Assembly: GCF_000004195.4 (NCBI RefSeq)
Contig: NC_030678.2
Coordinates: 30,232,201-30,296,200, forward strand
Length of the DNA stretch: 64,000 nt
Source: Xenopus tropicalis
Lineage: Eukaryota > Chordata > Amphibia > Anura > Pipidae
Direction: 5' to 3'
The position numbers and the translations under genes are program-made. Below the pieces are notes generated by a model. It had not been told where the DNA came from and did not search any database. It worked only from the letters and a program-made list of their open reading frames with translations. Of this stretch, positions 24,344 through 35,900 are shown one piece after another (within the stretch, counting starts at the first letter, position 1; every line of letters begins with the position of its first letter).

Positions 24344-24799
24344 TCCCTGGTAGTTTGAAGAAAGAAACTGCACTGGGCCAACTAGTTTGTCCCTACCAAA
24401 GGGCTTGTGGACTCACCCCTCACGCCACCTTGCAAGTAGCTGTATTCTGCTCCTTATTGAAGCAACCTGTATCTGGGTCCCAAGGCAAGCAGCAAAGGGG
24501 AGACAGCAGCAAGGGGATGGCAGGCAAAGGGGGCAATTAATGAATGAATAGCATTCTAAATGGGTAAAAATGGGTACTTCACTGGACCCTGGAACTATTG
24601 CCACCTCGGAAAGTGGCGGTAATTCCAGGACTGCCACACTGACCTACATTTATACGAGTGCCGGAAATGATGACATTCTAACACTGAAGATTTGTATTGA
24701 AGCTCAATTGTGCGTTTTAGGCATATCAGTCAAAATTACATTTAGCAGTTTGGAAATTGGGTTGGGTTACCTTGTTTTCATGGCAGCTCGTTCCTGCAG
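24344..24799 (-). other. ctps2: Likely ctps2 3' UTR
   Basis: Non-coding sequence between the ctps2 stop and the first downstream poly(A) hexamer. The plus-strand frame 24214-24540 and minus-strand frame 24413-24637 within it have no domains and are not annotated. Confidence 0.45.
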
Positions 24800-24845
24800 C
24801 TAACTATCAGAGGAGCTCTCGTCGCTGTGTTCACTGTAGCTGTTC
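24800..24845 (-). CDS. ctps2: ctps2 last coding exon (Ser-rich tail and stop)
   Basis: Acceptor TTGATTCTAG is followed by one base completing Arg, then [14 protein letters not shown] and TAG. The tail resembles the acidic, phosphoserine-rich C-terminus of vertebrate CTP synthases (YSD...S pattern) but stops about ten residues earlier, lacking the final hydrophobic-acidic segment. The exon is found by phase and motif; 14 residues alone would be weak, but the acceptor and phase fit exactly. Confidence 0.8.
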
Positions 24846-27800
24846 CTAGAATCAAGAATGACATTGTCATATAAAGATAGCACAACTGGATCATCATAAT
24901 TTCAAGATTTGAGACATAATAATACATTTTGCATGATGATGATGATGATGATGATGGTGCTCTGTAGGAGAATGAGGCATGTTTTCCACCCACTTACCCG
25001 CATGTGGGGGCACTGCAGCCTGGGTGGGTAGGAGCTAATGTACAGGACCACACAGAGAAAAAATCAGTTTGATGCATTATAGGATAACAACTCAAAAGCT
25101 GGCCACACAAATACCAACCAATTATTGATAAATGTAAAGTGGATCCCCAATCCCCACCTATATCCATGTATTATGGATCAGGCAGTTAGGGAATTGGGCA
25201 GCTTGGAAATGAGGCACCATGTTGGTCACTGCATACAATATTAGCAGCTGAGGAAGAGAAGTTGCAGCTGTTCTGATTGCTTGTGCTCTTTGTGCAAAAG
25301 ATTGACACAATTTTAAGACATGGCCCCTAGTACACTCCTCATAGGTGGTCCAATCAAGGCATACCCCTTCCTCCCTCCACGGAAGACCCCCTCGTCCCCC
25401 ATTCTACTCACACCCCCTCGTTCCCAATGCTACCCTTACCGACTGGCCAAAACTAGGGGTAGGAAGTTAGAAGAGGTACGCGCCCAGTGCCCTCCCCCTA
25501 CTGTTGCGCCCTGAGCACATGTCTCTTCTTCCTACGCCTAGTTCCATCCCTGATGGAGTAACTGGGAATCGTATGACAGTCAGCCACAATGATTTGTCAG
25601 GTTGGGATTTTCAGGTTAAAGCCCTGGCCAAGCTAAAATTATAACAAGATTCCATTAACCATCTTCCAGGTGTCAAGCGGAATAGAAAGAGGGCCTCATT
25701 CTTTACACCAGCTTTAGACCCACCTGATGTGCTGCTGTGCTGGCCAACACAAGTTCACAATATTGTTGCAGGAATTTGAACTGGCACACTTAGAAGTTGT
25801 GGCCCACGCTGTTTTACTGCATAAGTGCAACAAATACCTCACACGGCGGTGACGGGATTTTGTACGGCAGATTGTACACAGCAGTCTCCCATGCACCAAT
25901 CTAGTCTGCAGTAGGAATCAGCACAACATTTTATACAGGGAGGTTTATGAAAATGCAGTGATGCCTGGGGCATGCAGAAATAAATGCAGCTCTTGCATGA
26001 AAAGTAAAAACAAAAAGATACAGGGAAAAGATGTGGGAATGTGTAAGGGCAGTAGCACATGGGGAGTTTCAAAACATGTGGGTAACCCCCCTCCCCTCAT
26101 TAGCGGAAAGCTCCACGGGTTTCTTTGCAATGGAGGTTACTGGGGTGGAAAGCTACAAGCAACATCAGTGTAACTGCAATGAGACTGCAATGTGCTCATG
26201 AGATTCAGGAGCTTCTGGCAATGGGGTTTGGGCAAATCTGCACTACATTGTCATGCTGAGTAAATCCAATAGGATTGTTTAGTCTCCAATAAGGATTACT
26301 GTAATATAGACCAGTAATGGGCAGCATTAGGACCCTGCATATTCAAAAGACCCACAAATGTTGTTAGTGATAGCCAATACAAAATACCTTATAAAAGATG
26401 CCCATATTTTCTTTTGTGCAGCTTTTTAGAATTAGTGCAACATCCATAAGGGTTATCCTAAAAAATCATCCCTTGGAGGGACCTTGGAACATGGAGGCCA
26501 CAGTATAGAAGGTCTGACTTACATTTGTTAGGTACTAGGATGTGGTTCTCCATATAGGTATAGGGCCTGTTATCCACAGTGCTCGGGACCTGGGGTTTCC
26601 AGATAATGGATCTCATACCTGTACTGCATATAATAAATTAAACTGCAGCTGATAATTACTATAACCTGAAAACCTGGATCTGAAAGTCCATAATTGTCTC
26701 CTGTAGGCCACAGGCTGCAATTCTCTTCAATAACAGCAATGATGCCTCTCATTAGATCACTTCAGTAATAAGGGAGGAAAATTGTGCTGAGTGAATACAT
26801 CCCTGTGCGCCATTGCCTTCAGAGTACTTGATAAAACAAGGTAATGGAGGGATCTCATGTCATAAATGCCTGTAATGTGAATGATGTGCTGCTTCTGTCT
26901 ACTAAACGCTACTGAAGTCTTATATACACCTAAGGCACACTGTCAATTATTCTCCTTCCTGCTCCAATCCAATTACAGGTAAATCTAAAGCCACAATTAT
27001 ATCCCACAGATTGTGTTGTGCGGCTCTAACAAAGTCAGTGATATAAAAAAAAAAGTCTTTTGTGTGATAAATGGCTAAGTGAGGGAAGATGAAATAATGC
27101 AAGCTGTCTCGTCATGGAGAGGCCTCGTAATTGTGATATTGAGCGATCAGTCCTGGGCAGCTGAGGCCTCTCTAACATGGGCACCGGCACGCACACACGA
27201 GCACTTACTGTCTTACCACAAAGCCATCGGCAGTACTGAAATGTGTAATAAAGATGGAAAGGGCCTGTGCTCATCCTATTTGCCAATAAATAATGGGCTC
27301 ACTGCTTTAAAAGAAAAAAGATGAGACCTATTACAGTGAATAGATGACTTGCCAAGGGCTTCAGGGCTCCATACATCTTCCAAATGAGGCAAACTGCTAT
27401 ATGCATGCAGAAAATTGTCATGTTAAGCTGCACTCACACTTACAGATGGAATTGCATGTACAGCAAATGGGTTTATAGCAGGTTGGGCTGGGATTCAAAA
27501 TATTCCCTGGCAGTTCAAGTCCACAGAGGCCCAAACAGCCCCCACCAGGATGGGAGGCACTAAAATGCAACAGACATCGGTATTTGAGGAAATTGTCATT
27601 TTCAGTTTGAAAGTAAAGATACTGATCCCTGTCTTTGCCAAGCTAATTACTGCCTGCCAGTCTCCTTGGCCAATAATGCTTGCCTATGGAAATACCTATA
27701 GCAGAAACAACATTCTACAGCTTCTGTCGGCACAGAGAAATAAAGTACAATGATGGTGGATTTGTTATCCCTCCCTGTACCGAGCACTAGTGAAAAGAAA

Positions 27801-30800
27801 TATTTTAAGGGTACAGTGTTCCCAAATAGTGAAATTAGTAAACCTGTCACTATATGTATTAATATGGCCAAGGGGTAAGGGTATATAAACGATATACCAA
27901 CATACTGTGTATAACAGACCCTTCTATTGCAGTCACAGCACAGATGGTTTCCTATATCTTTCCATGTCTCTCCCACAGGGCCAGCATTAGGGTAGGACAT
28001 AGGGGGCATGGGTTCCCCAGCACAACTAAGGCCCCTATAAGGGGAGCATGTTGTATTAAAGAGTTATATAATAAAAGGCACTAAAGGGGGGATTTAATAA
28101 AACTTTTATTCAGGTTTATATTTGTTCGAAACCATGAAAAAACTAATTGCCACAAATGGCAGTCATTTATCAAAATATCCTGAAAAAAGAACTGAAAAAG
28201 CATGAATGAAGGAAAGTCACGGAAAAGTCAAGCAAACCTAAACATTTTCGACTTGTTACATAATATTTGCGACTTTTTCGTATTGTCACACAAAAGCCAG
28301 CATCAAAAAACCCAGAAAACCTCTAAAAGCACAAAGCAAATAAAGATCTTCCATTTGTAAATGGGACATCTGCCATAGACTTTGACGTGATCGACGGGTT
28401 TTAACTGGTGTATTTTAGAATTCAGAGGTTGCCATTTATTTTATCATGATAAATGTGGGTTTACGGTGACAAAAAGCCTGACACGAAAAATCACGCTTTA
28501 GTAAATGCCCCCCTAACTTTGTCAATCACCAGGAAGCTTTTACTGGTCACCTGTATAAAAGCAAACATCTTATTGGTTACTATGAGTTACTGCTCTTGGG
28601 CCAACTTAGTGCCTTTTATTACATATGGGGGTTATTGTGTAACAGTTCTTAAGTCTTATAAGTATAAAAATCAAGGATGTCCAAACTGTGGCCAAATAAC
28701 GACAAATCACAGTACTCACATAGGCTTGACCACTCCTGATCAAAATACATTTTCCCTCCCAAAAACAGGCAGTAATCCTTGAGACTGACATAGAGGGGCC
28801 TATTTATAATGCTGCACAAAATTACATGTGTTGAAAAATCTGTGTAAAATAAACAGTAAATTTATAAAGGTGTGTTTTATTTATTTTTCAGACGCCATAT
28901 TTGATGCCGTTATTTCATGCCTCTTCAGACCTTGTGAAAGTTCCAGCAGAGGTTGCTCTAAGAAAGAGCACATTAAAAAAGTGATGCAGTTTTTTATGCG
29001 GCAAAGCCTGCGACGTGTGGCGAATCTTGATGCTGTTTTTTTACACTGCATAATAAATCTGGCCCTGAGTGTGTAGCGCACAGAGGGATTCTATGACAAG
29101 TGCAGGTGCCGCTGTCACACTGACACACACACACACACACACAAGGACATGCAATGCCGTGCAAGGCAATACTTACTTTCTTCAGAGGGATATTAAAGGA
29201 AGCAAATGAAATACAGACAGAAAGAAACGAGACTTAGAGCCCCAGAATATAATCAATACAAAAGCTGGTAAAACATTACATTTATTTTTCAATTTATTTT
29301 TCTGAATAATGGGCAGTACAGGTATGGGACCTGTTTTCCAGAATGCTCGGGACCTGGGGTTTTCCGGATAAGGGATCTTTCCGTAATTTAAATCTCCATG
29401 ACTTAAATCTGTTAAAAATCATTTAAGAATTGAATAAACCCAATAGGATTGTTTTGCCTCCAATAAGGATTAATTATATCTTAGTTGGGATCAAGTACAG
29501 GTACTGTTTTATTATTACAGAGAAAAGGGAATCACTTTTAAAAATTAAAATTATTTGCTTATAATGGAGTCTATGGGTTATGGCCTTCCCGTAATTTGCG
29601 ACTTTATGGATAACAGATTTCCGGATAAGGGATCCCATACATGTACTACGGTACATTTTGCCCACCCTGTTGCCATACTGGGTGTCTTAATTTTGCCATA
29701 GGGTTGCCACCTGGCCAGTATTTGACTGGCCTTGGCCTAGTCAGTAAATGGCTAGCTAGGGCCGGCACTGGTATTACAAATTTACTGGCAATGTACTTGC
29801 AGGTATATTAGTAATAAATCCCTCCCTTCCCTGACCCTCCCACTGCCAATCACCCTCTATAACCACCGGCCACCTTCAGCTCCTTTAACCCCACCCATTT
29901 CCTGGCCCCATTCACCTTTCCACCACCCAGACTGCCCATTTCATCACATCCAAAATTATATCACAAACCCACAAACCTAAGGCCGGTATTACAGAAAAAG
30001 GTGGCAACGACCAACCCACCAACAAAACCCCAAGTTTGATGTCCACAAATTCATTAATCAAGTAGCACCGCTTTAATCAAATTTCCATGCAATTGTGGCT
30101 TCAACTAAACTAAGGCAGCAGCGCTTTCCACCCAGTATTAAAGGTTTGAGTGAAACTGTAAAGCTTTGCTAATTAATCAGCCCCAGTTCTAATAGGTTTT
30201 GACAAGATGATAAAGGTTTCACATCCCAGGACACATTACAGGTTATATAATCATGAATATTTTTTTGTCTAGAAGATAAAAGAACTGTAATGTGTAGGAC
30301 ACACAAATGCAAGGGAACCCTGTAATTTACGCCTGTCTTGGTGAGTGTTAGCACATAGAAATAGCTGCTGACAGTGTGATGCAATGGACAGTTATCTAGT
30401 TTGGAATTTTAACAGTGGCAGATAGCACATCAAAAGGAAAATCGAAAAAATAACTTTAAATAAAAGATAGCAACTGATTTGCATTTCATTGAGTGAAATA
30501 AGTTTTTGAACCCTCTCACAAAAAAAGACTTAATATTTAGTGGAAAAACCCTTGTGTGCAAGCACAGAGGTCAAACGTTTCTTGTAATTGATGACCAAGT
30601 TTGCGCACATTTTAGGAGGAATGTTGGTCCACTCCTCTTTGCAGATCATCTCTAAATCCCTAAGGTTTCGAGGCTGTCTCTGTGCAACTCTGAGCTTGAG
30701 CTCCCTCCATAGGTTTTCTATTGGATTAAGGTCCGGAGACTGACTAGGCCACTCCATGACCTTAATGTGCTTCTTCTTGCGCCACTCCTTTGTTGCCTTT

Positions 30801-32879
30801 GCTGTATGTTTTGGGTCATTGTCGTGCTGGAACACCCATCCACGACCCATTTTCAGTTTCCTGGCAGAGGGAAGGAGGTTGTCGTTCAGGATTTCACGAT
30901 ACATGGCTCCGTCCATTTTCCCGTTAATGCGAATAAGTTGTCCTGTGCCCTTAGCAGAAAAACACCCCCAAAGCAAAATGTTTCCACCCCCATGCTTGAC
31001 GGTGGGGACGGTGTTTTGGGGGTCATAGGCAGCATTTTTCTTCCTCCAAACACAGCGAGTTGAGTTAATGCCAAAGAGCTCTATTTTGGTCTCATCAGAC
31101 CACAGCACCTTCTCCCAGTCACTCACAGAATCATTCAGGTGTTCATTGGCAAACTTCAGACGGGCCTGCACATGTGCCTTCTTGAGCAGGGGGACCTTGC
31201 GAGCCCTGCAGGATTTTAATCCATTGCGGTGTAATGTGTTTCCAATGGTTTTCTTGGTGACTGTGGTCCCTGCTAATTTGAGGTCATTAACTAACTCCTC
31301 CCGTGTAGTTCTAGGATGCTTTTTCACCTTTCTCAGAATCATTGACACCCCACGAGGTGAGATCTTGCGTGGAGCCCCAGAGCGAGGTCGATTGATGGTC
31401 ATTTTGTGCTCCTTCCATTTTCGAACAATCGCACCAACAGTTGTCACCTTCTCTCCCAGCTTCTTGCTAATGGTTTTGTAGCCCATTCCAGCCTTGTGCA
31501 GGTCTACAATTTTGTCTCTGACATCCTTGGACAGCTCTTTGGTCTTTCCCATGTTGGAGAGTTTGGAGTCTGCTTGATTGATTGATTCTGTGGACAGGTG
31601 TCTTTTATACAGGTGACTAGTTAAGACAGGTGTCCTTAATGAGGTTGACTAATTGAGTAGAAGTGTCTAACCACTCTGTGGGAGCCAGAACTCTTAATGG
31701 TTGGTAGGGGTTCAAAAACTTATTTCACTCAATGAAATGCAAATCAGTTGCTATCTTTTATTTAAAGTAATTTTTTCGATTTTCCTTTTGATGTGCTATC
31801 TGCCACTGTTAAAATAAACCTACCATTGAAATGATACTGTTCTGAGACTTTTCATTTCTTTGTCATTGGACAAACTTACAAAATCAGTGAGGGGTCAAAT
31901 AATTATTTCCTCCACTGTATATTGGCCATAAACTAAAAAGTTAACTAAATGGCAAACTACCCCTATAAATTGTGCCACAACTTACCCCAAGAATTCTGGG
32001 GGGAATGCTCCAATGTGGGGAAAAAAAAGCAATTTGAATTTTGCTGGAATATTTCATTGTGTGGGCATATGTAACCCTACTGCTATACCTATACAAGAGG
32101 TCATGCTAGCATTTTACATTAGTATAACTGTTACAAAGTGCATTTGTATTTATTACCTTGGTGATAATTTACAGCCGTTCTGTACATAGGAGTTGAGCTT
32201 CCCAGAGGCAGCTAACATAAAGCCAAGGTAAGGGGGAGAGGGTTTCATGGGTCGAGAGCAGAACTCTGGATGGAACTGAACACCAACAAAGTATGGGTGA
32301 CCTGTAAACATATTCAAATACTGTGTGAGAAAGTGATAACAGTAAAAACCCAAAATTGCCCAAAACTTTTACTTCCATTGCATAAATAACAGTAATGCCA
32401 ACCTTCAAGCTCAATAATCTCCATCCTCTGTCCCTCATTGTCCTGTCCGACAAACTTCAAACCTTTTTCTTCAAATTGATGAACCAGCTCTGGATTCACC
32501 TAAAATATTGTAAATAGGAAGGTTACTGCTATTTCCATAAAGTATTTTACTATATGTCTATCCAGTTTGATGTAGCCTACCTGGGGCACATTAGCCATAG
32601 CTATACATCAATAAGAGATGAGTTGTAACCTATTAACCTACTTACATCCCCACCACCCTGTGGAGGAAAATATTTGTATTTTGTGTATGTGTGTATATAT
32701 ATATATATATTTTTGTACTGTCTTTTCTCTGCCTCCTGACAAAAGTCCCTTTGGGGGACTGAAACATTGAGGTCTGTAATGTTTCTTTTTTACATTCTGT
32801 AATAAAATTTACCTTTTGTTCAAATAATTTAAATCCTGACACTTTTTTGTTTTATTGTTTTTTTAGGATTATATTATAT

Positions 32880-32921
<42 letters not shown>

Positions 32922-35900
32922 CATAATTTCCCAACATCGACACTCACCAGTCCAAAAGCAAAGGCCGAGTGCTAATCCACAAATTACATCCAATCCATAT
33001 AAACCATTCGTGGCAAGAGTATCTATAAAGCAAGTCCTTTATTCAGGCACAATATCCTGAATCCTGAACATGATATTGTGCCTGAATAAAGGACTTGCTT
33101 TATGGATACTCATGCCGTGAGTGCTTTCTATGGATTGGATACATATATACAGTACATAGGTGTAAAACCTGTTATCCAGAATGCTTTGGACAAGGGATCT
33201 TTCTGTTATTTGGATCTCCATACCTTAAGTCTACAAAACAATTATATAAACATTAAATAAACCCATAGGACTGTTTTGCCTCTAATAAAGATTAATTCTA
33301 TCTTAGCTGAGTCTATGTAATTCAGAGCTTTCCAGAAAATGAGTTTCAAGAATTTCCTTTCTAGTGATGTTGTGATGGCAGATTCTGTTAATGCCTATAA
33401 GAGGGGCCTGGATGAGTTCTTGAACAAGCATAGTATCCAAGGCTATTGTGATACTAATATCTACAGTTAGTATTAGTGGTTGTATACATAGTTTATGTAT
33501 GTGATAGTATAGATTGGTAAGAATAGGTTGTGTGTGCTGGGTTTACTTGGAAGGGTTAAACTTGATGGACTCTGGTCTTTTTTCAACCCTATGTAACTAT
33601 GAGATACAGCTATGGGTTCTATGTATCTATCTGTACGCCAGCAGTGAATCCACATTAGCTTTAGGTCAGTCTATGTATGTAAAAAAGGCACACTCCGCTT
33701 AGGCCAGTTTGTTAAAAAAAAATTGATAAATGGAAAATTTTGCACTATTAGATCTCATTCTTAAGGCACTCTTGGAAGGGGTGTAACTGTATTCTTAGAT
33801 CTGACACTGGGAGCTGAGTGCAGAGAGGGCAGGAGCAATGCAATTACCACCTACCATAGACCACCCTTTATGAATACAGAGCTGCTGAAGCATGCAGCAC
33901 TGTATTCATAAGGCAGATGCTGGTCTCTCCAGCCATTGAGAAAAATGCAGGACATGTGTGCAAAGCACATGGCAGTTTTTTTGCACTCAATTTTTGTACC
34001 CAATTCATTTGATAAAAAAGCTCTCTTGCTCTCTATATTTTGTATGTAATGTTCCTGTTTCTCTTTGATTTAGCCTTGTATGTTCCATAGTGCTATCTGT
34101 GTATTTGTGGTGCTGGTCAGCTGCTTCTCCGTATACATGCTTATCTTAGACACAACCTAGATCCTCCTGTTCTTACTCAAGCAATTGCTCGGCTGCCCAC
34201 AATTGTTATAAAATTCTCTTCATCTTCATCCTAGAATCTATATTCTTCCCGCAGCACTATTACAGCCCAATGCAGGTCTTCTCAATATGATTTTTGCTCT
34301 ATGACTAGATGAATCCCCAGGGCACAAAATAAAGTCAGCGGGGGCTTTCGATCACTTTTTACTGTGACAAATGCGTTGCTTCCACCGTCCATTTCACGCT
34401 TAACATCACATGATATAAAGCAGCATTTAGGTATTGTCTGCAGTTAATATTGGGAAATAGTAATAAACGCAACTTGCTGCTTGCGTCAGATGAACAGTGA
34501 TCTATGAAACAGCTCCCCTGCAAATCCATGGCCTGAATTACTGTGATTTGTCATGTCAGGTCATTAGCACTAGAGAGCAATGTAGCCCTGGCCTTGTGGC
34601 ATCTCCAGGGTACAGATAGTCTATGTATGGTAGGTTCCATTCAAATAATTCAATACGGAAGAAGGGCTGAAAGGGTGGTTCTGTTACTGTTCCTTTATGT
34701 CCATGTAAATCATGTAATGGACACATACATTCCATAAATGACTGAAATGTCTGCTTACCCAAATACCGTATCTTCTCTTAGATTTATGAATAGTGACTGC
34801 CCTCCAAACATGCTTTACATAAGCACCCTTTGTTCCATCTGCTACAGGATATACAGCTATATACTTCTAATCTCACTGCCTGTATTTGATACCTGAAGAA
34901 ACAGCAGCTGGCACATCAGTACTAAAGGAATATTCATTTTGTACATCTTAACAGCATCAAGCTTGTTAAATGATATACCCTGAGCCAATGGCTTATAGCT
35001 CTGTGTCTTCTGAACATCTCCTGTACAAAGATCAATCCTGCTGCTGAGTACTTAGATCCTCTCTGCATTTTCCTCTCACTAGAATTACCTGGAGCTTTTT
35101 CTTGTCTCTAAATCAGCCTTTTTTTGAGAAAAGTAGAGCACCAGGGTTGGGCTTTACATTTTGCTTTAATAGGGAAAATCAAGCTGAGACCCAAGTTTGA
35201 ACTCATGTTGTGCCATATGTACTCATTTGTATTACTGGGTACATTCCAATATATTTATATATATGTGTGGGTGTGTAGGGGGTTACGGATCACTTGTTGA
35301 CTGGTTTTCCTTATGCAGTGTGCAAAGTAAGAGCTGCCACAAAATTACCCCTATACAGGCCTTAGAGAAGAAAGCAAAAATCACCAGGGGTGGCAATTTA
35401 AATAGGTCTACTGCACTTGTCAGGCTTTAATTCACTACAGGCCGAAAAAACGAGAGTTAATTTTAGCATGTTCTAGAAATATTATCACTTCTTATATATT
35501 GAGAATTAACGATCGATTCACAAAAAGGACACTTGTCTGAATAAAGAAGCAATGTTATTGTCATTATTTATCTTGCGATGACATATTTTAAAGCGTTATT
35601 TTAAAGCATGCGATATATTTATGCGTTATTTCATAGCAGGTGATATTAGTGCACACTATTACGCACGTAACCAAGGCAACGTGAAAATGTGGGCTGTGAC
35701 ACTCCACCATATAACCCTCCAACTTTCTGAAAACTTCCTGTGCCGAAAAAATTAAGGGAGCACAGAAGTTTCATTGTGGCAGGAACAGCATGGCTTCTGT
35801 GTGTTACTGGCTGCAGGTAAGGCTCCAGTACCCCATACAGGCCATAGATTGCTGCTCTATTTAACATATAGTGCCTCACTATTTCCTCCTCTGATAATCC

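Larger units (their letters stand above)
24846..32156 (-). other. ctps2: ctps2 last intron (7.3 kb), repeat-filled
   Basis: Starts GTAATA at 32156 and ends CTAG at 24846. It holds a (GAT)n run near 24935-24956, two GTTATCC-family MITEs (26553, 29317), nested MITEs at 28063-28634, a 'GGTGGCAAC' element (29697-30010), an (AC)n run near 29122-29142 and the Tc1-type transposon (30406-31917). No additional exon of ctps2 was identified in it. Confidence 0.8.

Noticed and set aside
30756..31481. Plus-strand ORFs at 30756-31063 and 31068-31481
   Set aside because: They are antisense shadows of the Tc1 transposase ORF.
32153..32156. In-frame reading past the penultimate ctps2 exon into a stop just downstream as the gene's end
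   Set aside because: A consensus donor (AAG|GTAATA) is present and the exon at 24845-24800 continues the family's Ser-rich tail in the right phase.
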